DNA of 64,000 bases. Source: Lysobacter enzymogenes (GTDB lineage: Bacteria > Pseudomonadota > Gammaproteobacteria > Xanthomonadales > Xanthomonadaceae). The translations under genes were made by a program, and so were the position numbers. Within the stretch, counting starts at the first letter, position 1. Every line of letters starts with the position of its first letter. The stretch is taken from NCBI RefSeq assembly GCF_023617245.1, contig NZ_CP067396.1, forward strand, positions 2,666,001 to 2,730,000, given 5' to 3'. Positions 27,447-36,277 of the stretch are shown here, one piece after another. Below the pieces are notes generated by a model. That model was not told where the DNA came from. It did no database searches and was given only the letters and a program-made list of their open reading frames with translations.

Positions 27447-27747
27447 GAACGTGCTGTTCAGGGGTTGTACGCGTCCGGCCATGTTCCTGGGCGTGCCGTA
27501 CATCCCCTTTACGTTCGGAGCGGGCGCCTGCCTGCTCCTGACGTTCTACGTCGACATGTTCTGCATCCTGCTGCTGCCGATCGTCATTTTCATCATGCGC
27601 CAGATGGCGCGCCGCGATGAAATGATCTTCCGCCTGCTGGGGCTGCGCCTGCAGTTCCGCATGCGGATGAGGAACCTGCAGCAACATCAGGGCATGTGGG
27701 TATTCACGCCCAATTACTATCGCAGTCCGGGCGACAAGAAACCCTGA
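27439..27747 (+). CDS. virB3: T4SS inner-membrane protein VirB3
   Basis: A 102-residue protein with hydrophobic segments near residues 20-55 and a basic C-terminus. The start MHKNVLFRGCTRPAMFLGVP is characteristic of VirB3, which associates with VirB4 at the inner membrane. It begins inside the end of virB2, indicating translational coupling. Confidence 0.92.
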   Translation: MHKNVLFRGCTRPAMFLGVPYIPFTFGAGACLLLTFYVDMFCILLLPIVIFIMRQMARRDEMIFRLLGLRLQFRMRMRNLQQHQGMWVFTPNYYRSPGDKKP

Positions 27748-27867
27748 AAATGACCGTACCGCAGCCGCCGTGCGCATCGCGCATGGCGGCTGCACCGGTT
27801 CGGGAACCCTAGCCCCGGATCGGTTGCGTCGTCCCCGTTACCTCATCACGGAAAGCGCCAACACTTC

Positions 27868-30321
27868 ATGTTCACGCCCGATACTCCCATCAGCGAATTC
27901 ATTCCGCTGTCCACGCACGTGGCGCCCACCGTGATCAAGACCACGGGAGGCGACTTCATGTTGGTCTGGCGCCTGGGCGGCTTGCCGTTCGTGGGACGCG
28001 AGGAGTGGGAGCTCGAGCACCGCCACAACACCTTCAACCGGCTGCTGCAGACCCTGCGCGCGCCGGACTTCACCAACGTGGCGTTCTGGGTGCACGACGT
28101 GCGCCGCCGCCGCCGCATCAGCACCGAGAACAAGTTCGACCAGCTGTTCAACCAGAACATGTCCGACGGCTACTACGCCTCGCTGTCGGCGCAAAAGCTG
28201 ATGCAGAACGAGCTGTACCTGACCATGCTGTACCGGCCGATCGTCGGCAGCAAACGCTTCGTCGAGAAGTCGACCAGCGTGCAGATGCTGCAGGAACAGC
28301 AGGATCAGTCGGTGGCCAAGATGCTGGAGCTGGCCGGCAACGTCGAGGCGGTGATCAAGGACTACGCGCCGTACCGCCTGGGCATGTACGAGGCCAAGAA
28401 CGGCGTCGTGTTCTCCGAGGCGCTGGAATTCTTCGGCTACCTGCTCAACCGCCTGGACGAGCCGGTGCCGGTGCTCAACGCGCCGGTCTACAACTACCTG
28501 CCGGTGAGCCGCCTGACCCTGTCGGCCAAGACCGGCGACTTCGTCATCACCACGCCGACCGGCGTCAACAACTTCGGCGCGATCCTCAACGTCAAGGAGT
28601 ATGCCGAGGGCACGTACCCCGGCATCCTCAACGGCTTGAAGTACCTCGACTTCGAGTACGTCATCACCCATTCCTTCAGCCCGATGGGGCGCCAGGACGC
28701 GCTCAAGGTGCTCGACCGCACCAAGGGCATGATGGTGTCCTCCGGCGACAAGGCGGTCAGCCAGATCGTCGAGCTCGACTACGCGATGGACCAGCTCGCC
28801 TCGGGCAACTTCGTGCTCGGCGAGTATCACTTCACCTTCGCCATCTACGCCGAAAGCCAGGAAAAGCTGGCGGCCCAGGTCGCCGCCGCGCGCGCCGAGC
28901 TGTCCAACGCCGGCTTCGTCTCGGCCAAGGAGGACATGGCGATCGCCGCGTCCTTCTATTCGCAGTTCCCGGCCAACTGGAAGTTCCGCACGCGCATAGC
29001 CAACGTCAGCTCGCTGAACTTCCTCGGCCTGTCGCCGCTGCACAACTTCGCTACCGGCAAGCAGCACAACAACCCGTGGGGCGACAGCGTGACCACGCTG
29101 CAGACCACCAACGGCCAGCCGTACTACTTCAACTTCCACGCCACCCATCCGGCCGAGAATTCGCTGGGCGAGAAGGCGATCGCCAACACGATGGTGATCG
29201 GCAAGTCCGGTACCGGCAAGACCGCGCTGATCAACTTCCTGCTCAGCCAGGTGCAGAAGCTCAAGCCGACGCCGACGATCTTCTTCTTCGACAAGGACCG
29301 CGGCGCCGAGATCTTCGTGCGCGCCTGCGGCGGCAACTACCTGGCGCTGGACAACGGCCAGCCGACCGGCTTCAACCCGTTCCAGTGCGAGAACAACGAG
29401 ACCAACGTCCAGTTCCTCGCCGACCTGATCAAGGTGCTGGCCAACAAGTCGCAGTATTCGGCGCGCGAGGACGAGGACATCTTCCGCGCGGTCGAGAACA
29501 TCCTCGACACGCCGATGCACCTGCGCAGCATGACCAACTTCCAGAAGAGCCTGCCCAACATGGGCGACGACGGCCTGTATGCGCGCCTGCGCAAGTGGAC
29601 CGCCGGCAACTCGCTGGGGTGGGTGTTCGACAACCCGGTGGACACGATCAACCTGGAGAAGGCGAACATCATCGGCTTCGACTACACCGATGTCATCGAT
29701 AACGTCGAGGTCCGGGTCCCGGTCATCAACTATTTGCTGCACCGTCTGGAGCAATTGATCGACGGGCGCCCGCTAATCTACGTCATGGACGAGTTCTGGA
29801 AGATCCTCGACGGCGGCGGCGCCCTCAAGGATTTCGCCAAGAACAAGCAGAAGACCATCCGTAAGCAGAACGGCCTGGGCATTTTCGCCACGCAGAGCCC
29901 GGAAGATGCGCTGGCCAGCGACATCTCCGCCTCGCTGATCGAACAGACCGCGACGCTGATCCTGCTGCCGAACCCGAACGCCAGCCGCGAGGACTACATG
30001 GAAGGCCTCAAGCTGACCGACGCGGAGTACGAAGTGGTGAAGAACCTGGACGAGCGTTCGCGCTGCTTCCTGGTCAAGCAGGGCCATGCGGCGACCGTGT
30101 GCCAGCTCAACCTGCGCGGCATGGACGACGCCCTGGCGGTCATCTCGGCGTCGACCGACAACATCGAAATCATGCACCGCGTCCTGCAGAACGCCGCCGA
30201 CAAGGCCGGCGTCAGCCCGGACGACCTAACCCCCGAGCAGTGGCTGGCCGACTTCTACGCCAACCGCAAGGGCTCGGGCAAGGGCAAGGCGGTGGCCGAG
30301 GAGCGGAAGGCCAGGGCCTGA
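27868..30321 (+). CDS. virB4: T4SS ATPase VirB4
   Basis: An 817-residue ATPase that energises pilus biogenesis and substrate transfer. The N-terminal CagE/TrbE/VirB domain covers residues 1 to about 400. Walker A is GKSGTGKT at residues 445-452; Walker B lies in PLIYVMDEFWKIL near residue 635, and FATQSPEDALAS follows. It begins 120 bases after virB3. Length matches VirB4 (about 790-820). The C-terminus is Lys-rich (GSGKGKAVAEERKARA). Confidence 0.97.
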   Translation: MFTPDTPISEFIPLSTHVAPTVIKTTGGDFMLVWRLGGLPFVGREEWELEHRHNTFNRLLQTLRAPDFTNVAFWVHDVRRRRRISTENKFDQLFNQNMSDGYYASLSAQKLMQNELYLTMLYRPIVGSKRFVEKSTSVQMLQEQQDQSVAKMLELAGNVEAVIKDYAPYRLGMYEAKNGVVFSEALEFFGYLLNRLDEPVPVLNAPVYNYLPVSRLTLSAKTGDFVITTPTGVNNFGAILNVKEYAEGTYPGILNGLKYLDFEYVITHSFSPMGRQDALKVLDRTKGMMVSSGDKAVSQIVELDYAMDQLASGNFVLGEYHFTFAIYAESQEKLAAQVAAARAELSNAGFVSAKEDMAIAASFYSQFPANWKFRTRIANVSSLNFLGLSPLHNFATGKQHNNPWGDSVTTLQTTNGQPYYFNFHATHPAENSLGEKAIANTMVIGKSGTGKTALINFLLSQVQKLKPTPTIFFFDKDRGAEIFVRACGGNYLALDNGQPTGFNPFQCENNETNVQFLADLIKVLANKSQYSAREDEDIFRAVENILDTPMHLRSMTNFQKSLPNMGDDGLYARLRKWTAGNSLGWVFDNPVDTINLEKANIIGFDYTDVIDNVEVRVPVINYLLHRLEQLIDGRPLIYVMDEFWKILDGGGALKDFAKNKQKTIRKQNGLGIFATQSPEDALASDISASLIEQTATLILLPNPNASREDYMEGLKLTDAEYEVVKNLDERSRCFLVKQGHAATVCQLNLRGMDDALAVISASTDNIEIMHRVLQNAADKAGVSPDDLTPEQWLADFYANRKGSGKGKAVAEERKARA

Positions 30322-30409
30322 GCGCCCCGGCGGTTCCGTTCTACAATAGTACGAGCGTTCTTGTGTTGTTCAGCCTTTGGGATAGGGATACCGGGAGGAG
30401 AATCGACCG

Positions 30410-31177
30410 ATGAAGATGAAATCGCATGTTTGGTCGACGTTGGCGCCGCTGTTGCTCGGCCTGCTCGCGGTGTTCGCGCCGCGCCCGGCCCAGGCGCAGG
30501 CGTTCACCTGCTACATGTACTACGGAAAGCTGGTCGGCATCTGCAACACCGAAGGCAGCCAGATCTTCAACAAGGCGCAGATGATCAAGAACGTCGGCTC
30601 CGAGTTGAACAAGATCAACCGGATGAAGCAGCAGCTCGAGCAGGAAAAGGCCCGCTTCGAGCAGCTCAATCCCGGCAGCCTGAACATCGGCTCCGTCGCC
30701 GGCAATCGCGAATTCGGCGACCTCAAGCCGCGCGATATCAACGAGGGGCGCGACGAGACCTGCCATAAGGGCAAGAGCAGCGTCGCTGAAGAGCAGTACA
30801 AGGTCTGCGTGAACGCGGTGCAACTGCGCAACAAGCGTTTCAATGTGATGGTGCAGATGTTCAAGGACATCGAAAAGCGCGACCAGAACATCCAGAAGAT
30901 CCGCTCCGACCGCGCCGGCATCTCGGGACCCAAGGACAACGGCAGGCTGGCCGGCAACGACAACGCCAGCAAGACCATCGACGCGGCCATGATGAACGAC
31001 ATGCAGAGCTATGTCGCGACCATGGAGCTGTACACGACGATGCTGAAGACCTTGGACGACCAAATGGCCTTGCTCGCCAACAAGGCCTTGGCCAACAAGG
31101 GCAGCGTTCTGGGTGGGGTAGTGCAGGGGGCCGCGCTGAAAGCCGGCCTCGCCGCGGCCGAAAGCCGCGACCTGTAA
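30410..31177 (+). CDS. virB5: T4SS minor pilin VirB5, copy 1
   Basis: A 255-residue exported protein with a signal peptide ending ARPAQAQ-type sequence (PRPAQAQAF). The mature protein is mostly alpha-helical with a coiled-coil near residues 60-90 (LNKINRMKQQLEQEKARFEQ) and ends GAALKAGLAAAESRDL. VirB5 caps the pilus tip. The central CHKGKSSVAEEQYKVC segment recurs in copy 2 almost unchanged, so the two arose by tandem duplication. A TACAAT box at 30342-30347 might belong to a local promoter, but no -35 partner is clear. Confidence 0.9.
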   Translation: MKMKSHVWSTLAPLLLGLLAVFAPRPAQAQAFTCYMYYGKLVGICNTEGSQIFNKAQMIKNVGSELNKINRMKQQLEQEKARFEQLNPGSLNIGSVAGNREFGDLKPRDINEGRDETCHKGKSSVAEEQYKVCVNAVQLRNKRFNVMVQMFKDIEKRDQNIQKIRSDRAGISGPKDNGRLAGNDNASKTIDAAMMNDMQSYVATMELYTTMLKTLDDQMALLANKALANKGSVLGGVVQGAALKAGLAAAESRDL

Positions 31178-31215
31178 CGCCCCCCTTCCATATCGACGAT
31201 TAAGGACATCCGATC

Positions 31216-31986
31216 ATGAACCAGACGATCACTCAGCGTCTCTCGATCCTGCCCCTGGCCCTGGCCGTTGTGGTGGCCGGCGCGGCCGCGCTGGCGCCGG
31301 TTCCGGCGCAGGCGTTCTACGCCTCCGAAATCACCCAGGTCCTCAACAAGGTCCAGCTGCAGGCGCAGAACATGAAGCTGGTGCAGCAGCTCACCGAGTT
31401 GCGCAACCAGGTCACCCAGCTGAAGGCCCAGTTCGACCAGCTGAACCCGGGCAACTTCCAGCTCGGCAGCCTGACCGGCTTCCGCGACAAGGAAAGCCAG
31501 GAACTCAGCGAGCGCCTGCCGGCCGCCAGCTACGGGCTGGACGAGTCTTGCCAGAAGGGCAAGAGCAGCGTCGCCGACGACCAGTACAAGGTCTGCGCCA
31601 AGCGCGTCGAGATCAGCAACCTGCGCTTCAACGCGATGGTCAAGATGCTCAAGGAAGTGAAGAAGCGCGACGAGCAGATCGAAAAGCTCATGAACGACCG
31701 CAAGACCCTGACCGGTCCGGAGAACAAGGGCAAGCTTGACGCCAACACCAACCAGGTCATGCAGCTGCAGGCGCAGATGGAGAACGATATCCAGAACGGC
31801 AAGACCACCCTGGATACCTACACCACCATCCTGCAGACCCTCGACGACGACATGGTCGCGTTGGCCCAGCGCGCGCTGACCAACAAGCCCGGCGGCAAGG
31901 GCTGGCTGAGCAGCATGGCCGGCGCCGCGGTGCAGGGCGTCGCGCTGAAGGCGGGCCTGAAGGCGGCCGAGAGCCGCGACCTCTGA
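31216..31986 (+). CDS. virB5: T4SS minor pilin VirB5, copy 2
   Basis: A 256-residue paralogue of the preceding protein, with signal peptide (ending PVPAQA-FYA), a helical Gln/Leu-rich region (LQAQNMKLVQQLTELRNQVT), the CQKGKSSVADDQYKVC segment and the end ALKAGLKAAESRDL. The N-terminal halves differ more than the C-terminal halves. Copy 1 has an extra Cys pair near its mature N-terminus that copy 2 lacks. Both copies look intact, suggesting division of labour at the pilus tip. Confidence 0.9.
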   Translation: MNQTITQRLSILPLALAVVVAGAAALAPVPAQAFYASEITQVLNKVQLQAQNMKLVQQLTELRNQVTQLKAQFDQLNPGNFQLGSLTGFRDKESQELSERLPAASYGLDESCQKGKSSVADDQYKVCAKRVEISNLRFNAMVKMLKEVKKRDEQIEKLMNDRKTLTGPENKGKLDANTNQVMQLQAQMENDIQNGKTTLDTYTTILQTLDDDMVALAQRALTNKPGGKGWLSSMAGAAVQGVALKAGLKAAESRDL

Positions 31987-32091
31987 TCCGCTCCGGACGC
32001 CGCTGCCTAGGGGGCGCGGCGTCCGGCTAACGAAGCAATCGCATAGGACCGGCCGGGCGCAGCGCCCGCCGACGGAGACGGAAACACACGT

Positions 32092-33177
32092 ATGGACAGC
32101 CACATGGTGTCGTTCGGGGCCAGTTCCTTGATGGACTGGATGCAGGCGGCGGATCTGCCGAACATGGCCTTCTTCGCCCTCATCAAGGATCATCTGGACA
32201 CCATGATCCTGCAGTTCCAGGGCAGGCTGCTTAACCGCGTCGGCAAGATCATCGGCGCGTTCGCGGCGACCGTGGTCACGCTCTGGATCCTGGTCCAGGG
32301 CTTCCGCATCGCCACCGGCCAGTCGCGCGAGCCGATGATGGCGCTGGTGGTGAACTCGCTGAAGTCGGTGCTGATCGTCGGCATCGCCCTGTCGGCCGCG
32401 GTCACCGCCGACAAGAGCTACGACGCCCTGACCGACGGCCTGTCGAAGGTGGTCCGCGAGGTCATGACCGGCCGCACCGACGACGGCCCGTACGCCGACA
32501 TGGACAAGGTGCTCGGCGTGCTGCAGGTCGGTATCGAATTGGTGAACTCCATCGACGTCGGCGGCGACGTGATGACCAACGACACCAAGCAGAAATCCAT
32601 GACCATGATCGGCGTCGGCCTCGGCGGCCCGGTGATCATGGCCATGATCGCGATGATGCTCAACAAGATCGCTATGGCCCTGTTCATAGGACTTGGACCA
32701 TTCTTCATCCTGTGCTTGCTGTTCGACCAGACGAAGGCGTTGTTCCAGAAATGGTTGTTCTATGGCATAGCCACGATGATGTCGATGGCGGTGCTGATCA
32801 CCATGACCACCATCGCGATCGACCTGATCCTGGCAGTGGGCGCGGCGTTCTGGGTCCCGAGCATGATTCCGGGCCTCGGCACGAACAAAGAAAGCTTGAT
32901 GAGCATGGCGTTGCAGCAGGGCGGTCTGGGCACGATCCTGTCGGCCCTGATCCTCGCCGCTCCGCCGATGGCGGGTGCGTTCTTCAACGGTGTGATGGGT
33001 TCGTTCTACGGCGCCAACTCGTTCGGCGGCGAAGCGTTCAGGCCGCAGAGCACCGGTGGTGGTGGTGGCGCGTATCCGCCGGGGCATGCCGGCAACGTCG
33101 GTAGCAACTACTCCGGCGGTCCGACCAACACGAATGCCAATCGCAATCCGTCGAAGCAGGGTGCGGGAATGAACTGA
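32092..33177 (+). CDS. virB6: T4SS polytopic protein VirB6
   Basis: A 361-residue inner-membrane protein with at least five hydrophobic segments, including IIGAFAATVVTLWILVQGF and LVVNSLKSVLIVGIALSAAV, and a further group between about residues 170 and 250. VirB6 lines the inner-membrane translocation path. The last 50 residues are a Gly/Asn/Pro-rich tail. It is the last structural gene before the accessory block. Confidence 0.92.
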   Translation: MDSHMVSFGASSLMDWMQAADLPNMAFFALIKDHLDTMILQFQGRLLNRVGKIIGAFAATVVTLWILVQGFRIATGQSREPMMALVVNSLKSVLIVGIALSAAVTADKSYDALTDGLSKVVREVMTGRTDDGPYADMDKVLGVLQVGIELVNSIDVGGDVMTNDTKQKSMTMIGVGLGGPVIMAMIAMMLNKIAMALFIGLGPFFILCLLFDQTKALFQKWLFYGIATMMSMAVLITMTTIAIDLILAVGAAFWVPSMIPGLGTNKESLMSMALQQGGLGTILSALILAAPPMAGAFFNGVMGSFYGANSFGGEAFRPQSTGGGGGAYPPGHAGNVGSNYSGGPTNTNANRNPSKQGAGMN

Positions 33178-33356
33178 GGAGCGTCTGGGCAATTCCCTTC
33201 GGGGATGGTTCAGACGATTCAGGCTTAGCTATCCCCTAGCTGTTTGCCTGATCGGATGCTCATCTCCTGCTTGTGTGCCGCGCATCACTTTAGAGCGTGG
33301 CTGGCGAATTGCTCAGATGTTTCCACTCGGGATTTTCTGCTGCCAACAGGTACCTT

Positions 33357-33878
33357 ATGAAGCTCACGATTGCCGCGATCGGAATTGGATTGCTCTTCAA
33401 CAGCGCCTTCGCTTTTGCCGAGCAGGGCTGCCCGGACGGCTTCATGCCGAATGCCGCAGGCACGCCCGGGCTTCAGTGCATCCAGATCCCTGGTCAAACC
33501 CGGCCTGGTATGGATGTCGGTGCGCAAGCCGAGCCCAATTGGGAAACGAGGTGGGGGGCGATCGCCTATGACCCTGAGCATGGTTCCGTTGGCATTTCCA
33601 GCGAGCAGACCAGCAGGCGGAAGGCGGTGAAGGGCGCGCTGGCGCATTGCAAGTCCAAGGGCGGCGTTGCGTGTGCCCTGAATATCGCCTACTACAATCA
33701 ATGCGTTGCTGTAGTTTCCGGCCCTTCGCCTGCGGGAAGCGGGGTGTTGATGAATTCTGCGAGCGCTGTGACCAAGCAAGAGGCGGAGAAGCTCTCGACC
33801 GAGACTTGCGTGAAGGATACCCAGGCGAAGTGCACGACGTTCTATACCGGATGCAGTTACCCGGTCCGGGGCGACTGA
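33357..33878 (+). CDS. Secreted DUF4189 protein, copy A
   Basis: A 173-residue exported protein: signal peptide (MKLTIAAIGIGLLFNSAFAF), then EQGCPDGFMPN and, after a Pro-rich linker, a DUF4189 domain starting RWGAIAYDPEHGSVGIS. Six or more cysteines are placed as in the three neighbouring paralogues (near LAHCKSKGG, NQC, TETC, YTGC), which suggests conserved disulfides. No activity is known for DUF4189. It lies between the last structural vir gene and the effector modules and has its own terminator, so it is probably expressed independently. The region is visibly less GC-rich than the vir genes. Confidence 0.85.
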   Translation: MKLTIAAIGIGLLFNSAFAFAEQGCPDGFMPNAAGTPGLQCIQIPGQTRPGMDVGAQAEPNWETRWGAIAYDPEHGSVGISSEQTSRRKAVKGALAHCKSKGGVACALNIAYYNQCVAVVSGPSPAGSGVLMNSASAVTKQEAEKLSTETCVKDTQAKCTTFYTGCSYPVRGD

Positions 33879-33903
33879 TTCAGCCGAATATGCCATACAA
33901 ACC

Positions 33904-33928
33904 AGCGCCCTTCGGGGCGCTTTTTTTT
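33904..33928 (+). terminator. Rho-independent terminator after DUF4189 copy A
   Basis: AGCGCCC and GGGCGCT pair around a TTCG loop (33904-33921) and run into eight T residues. Confidence 0.95.
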
Positions 33929-33988
33929 GTGGCAATGATTTTATTGGGTGCACGACTTTGTATGCCCGCAGCGATTCTGGAGGTGTTG

Positions 33989-34513
33989 ATGCACAGGTTT
34001 TTTCTAAGCCTTTCGCTGGTGACCGCTTGCATGGCGGCCTCCATAGGGAGCGTAAAAGCGGAACAAGGCTGCCCCGACAATTTCCAGCCTAATCCCAACT
34101 GGACGCAGGGACAGGCGCAGTGCATACCCGGGCCGCCGTCTGGTCCCTCTGGGTCGTATCGGCAACCGCCTGAGCCGAAGTGGGGGAAACGCTGGGGGGC
34201 ATTCGCATCGGACCCCGTCACTTCGAAAGTTGGTGTTTCCGTCGGAATGAAGAGCAAGAGCAAGGCCGAAGAAGAGGCGTTGGCTCATTGCCGTAGCAAA
34301 GGTGGGCAGCAATGCCGCCCGTTGCTTGCTTACTACAATCAATGCGCAGCCGTCGCTTGGGGCCCTGATAGCAGCGGAACTGGGGAGCTGATTTCAATCA
34401 GTGCGGCCCGCAAGGATATGGCCGAGCAGGCGGCGCTGAAGGAGTGCTCGAAAAACTCTGATGCCTGCAAGATATTTTTTGCTGAATGTAGTTATGCAGA
34501 GCGCGTGGAGTGA
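33989..34513 (+). CDS. Secreted DUF4189 protein, copy B
   Basis: A 174-residue paralogue with signal peptide (ending SIGSVKA) and mature start EQGCPDNFQPNPNWTQGQAQ. The DUF4189 domain starts RWGAFASDPVTSKVGVSVGM and ends FFAECSYAERVE. TGGAGGT lies 6-7 bases before the ATG. Cysteine positions match copies A, C and D. It is closest in sequence to copy C (shared WTQGQ and ECSYAE features). Confidence 0.85.
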   Translation: MHRFFLSLSLVTACMAASIGSVKAEQGCPDNFQPNPNWTQGQAQCIPGPPSGPSGSYRQPPEPKWGKRWGAFASDPVTSKVGVSVGMKSKSKAEEEALAHCRSKGGQQCRPLLAYYNQCAAVAWGPDSSGTGELISISAARKDMAEQAALKECSKNSDACKIFFAECSYAERVE

Positions 34514-34550
34514 CTTCTTATTGCTTGCCGTCGCGGAGTCATGAGAAAAT

Positions 34551-34573
34551 GGCGCCTTCAGGTGCCGTTTTTT
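34551..34573 (+). terminator. Rho-independent terminator after DUF4189 copy B
   Basis: GGCGCC and GGTGCC pair (one G-T pair) around a TTCA loop and are followed by GTTTTTT. Confidence 0.85.
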
Positions 34574-34645
34574 AATGGGCGATTTCTTCCGGGCGCTAAT
34601 CTCCCTCTTCGGGTCTATGAACTTAATGCATGAGGGTGGAGAGCT

Positions 34646-35155
34646 ATGAAGCGTGTCGTTGGCTATCCGATTTTTTTGGCCGCACTCCTCGTTTCGGAGG
34701 GCGTTATGGCTGAGCAGGGCTGCCCCGACGGATTCATGCCCAACCCAAGCTGGACTCAGGGGCAACAGCAATGCATTCAAGGGCAGATGCCTGATTCTGG
34801 CCCGCTGGTTCCTCAGAGCACATGGGAGCGGCGTTGGGGTGCGTTCACTAGCGACGCAGAGACCGGTAAGGTCGGTGTCGCTACTGCAATGACGACGAAG
34901 CGCAAAGCGGAAAAGGAAGCGCTGCGCGATTGCCAGGCTCGTGGCGGAGCGCAGTGCAAGGTCTTGTTGGCCTTTACCAACCAATGTGCAGCTATTGCCT
35001 GGGGTAAGGAGTCGACTGGTGCGGCGGCGATCTCTGCAGTGGGTGGGGTTAACTCTGCGGTGGCCAAGAGTGCGGCCTTGCAGGAATGCGGAAAGCGTGC
35101 CGGAAGTTGCGAAATTTTCTTGACTGAATGCAGTTACGCTGAGCAGGTGCAGTGA
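34646..35155 (+). CDS. Secreted DUF4189 protein, copy C
   Basis: A 169-residue paralogue. The signal peptide ends SEGVMA and the mature form begins EQGCPDGFMPNPSWTQGQQQ, nearly the same as copy B. The domain begins RRWGAFTSDAETGKVGVATA and ends FLTECSYAEQVQ. GGAGAG lies upstream of the ATG. Function unknown; it is one of four related genes in a row. Confidence 0.85.
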   Translation: MKRVVGYPIFLAALLVSEGVMAEQGCPDGFMPNPSWTQGQQQCIQGQMPDSGPLVPQSTWERRWGAFTSDAETGKVGVATAMTTKRKAEKEALRDCQARGGAQCKVLLAFTNQCAAIAWGKESTGAAAISAVGGVNSAVAKSAALQECGKRAGSCEIFLTECSYAEQVQ

Positions 35156-35180
35156 GCATTCGGAAAGGACGCGAGCTATG

Positions 35181-35212
35181 AAATCGGCGCCTTCGGGCGC
35201 CGATTTCGTTTT
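35181..35212 (+). terminator. Rho-independent terminator after DUF4189 copy C
   Basis: Eleven-base arms at 35181-35191 and 35196-35206 around a TTCG loop, then CGTTTT. Confidence 0.92.
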
Positions 35213-35492
35213 GGGCTCTTGCGTAGAAATGGTGGATTTTTAATCTTCCTGATGCGCTGCGAGCAGGGCTATTCGCCCCGCGGATTGGCGATTATTGGGT
35301 TGGGCGACGTATGCTGACGCAATTCCTCCTCTCGCTGACATGAGGGGGCAGCCTCGCTAGCCGCGATCCGTAGTTTCGCTTCGGCCCAGGCTTTGCGGCG
35401 TGCTGCCGCTGATTGGCAGGAAGCAAGACTCAGGGCGAGCATGGACGAGGCTTGGCCTTCTGCAATTCTCATCAAGGAACGAGGTATCGATC

Positions 35493-36020
35493 ATGCAGTT
35501 TCGATATTTGGCGCTTGTCGGCGTGTTGCTGGCGGGTCTATCCACTCACGCCAAGGCCGAGCAGGGCTGTCCGGACGGCTTCACTCCCAATCCGGCGCCG
35601 ACCGGCACGCCGGGTGCGACGCAGTGCATCCCCATCGGCAGTTTTGGCGGAAGCCTCGAGTATTCCGGGTGGAACAACAGCTACGGCGCGGTGTTCTTCG
35701 ACGCGGAGAAGGGGCTGGTCGGCATCGGCGAGGGGCAGAAGAACCGACGTCGCGCGCGCAAGGAGGCGTTGCAGCATTGCCAGTCCAAGGGCGGTACGGA
35801 CTGCAAGGAAGTGCTGTGGTACTCGAACGGTTGCGCCGCGGTGGTATGGGGACCGAGCAAAAGCGGGCAGGGCTTTACGATGGAGACGCGCAGCCAGGCG
35901 ACCTTGGGCGCGGCCGTAGCGTCGGCCAAGCAGGCCTGCGCGCCGAATTCCGCGTCCGGCGAGTGCGAAGTGTTCTATTCCGGTTGCAGCGAGCCGGTTC
36001 CTTTTTCCAATACCTTGTAA
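35493..36020 (+). CDS. Secreted DUF4189 protein, copy D
   Basis: A 175-residue, more divergent paralogue. The ATG before QFRYLALVGVLLAG is chosen because it gives a normal signal peptide ending THAKA and has GAGG upstream; the same frame is open further left. The mature start is EQGCPDGFTPNPAPTGTPG. The domain contains NSYGAVFFDAEKGLVGIGEG. The gene is richer in G/C than copies A-C. No terminator as strong as those after A-C was seen behind it. Confidence 0.82.
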   Translation: MQFRYLALVGVLLAGLSTHAKAEQGCPDGFTPNPAPTGTPGATQCIPIGSFGGSLEYSGWNNSYGAVFFDAEKGLVGIGEGQKNRRRARKEALQHCQSKGGTDCKEVLWYSNGCAAVVWGPSKSGQGFTMETRSQATLGAAVASAKQACAPNSASGECEVFYSGCSEPVPFSNTL

Positions 36021-36277
36021 AGGCGGTATGCGGACAGGCGCCTCAGCCGTGCAGGATTGCGATCGGCGGCCAGTGATCACCGCGCGATCGCGCCACAAGC
36101 GGCGGCTTACCGATATCGGCCGATTTCGCGCTGGCCAAATGAGGGCAGGTAGGCGGCAGAAGCGAGCGCGTTGGCGCTTGTGGAGGCGTACGATCGCAGC
36201 GCGGCCCCATCGCAGCCGTTGCACGCAAGTGTGATACAACACCCCCACCTCACGCGCCGCTCGCCGGCGAGGTCCGC

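Noticed and set aside
27838..29754. 638-codon open frame opposite virB4
   Set aside because: Shadow of virB4 caused by codon bias; Val/Arg/His-rich with no domain.
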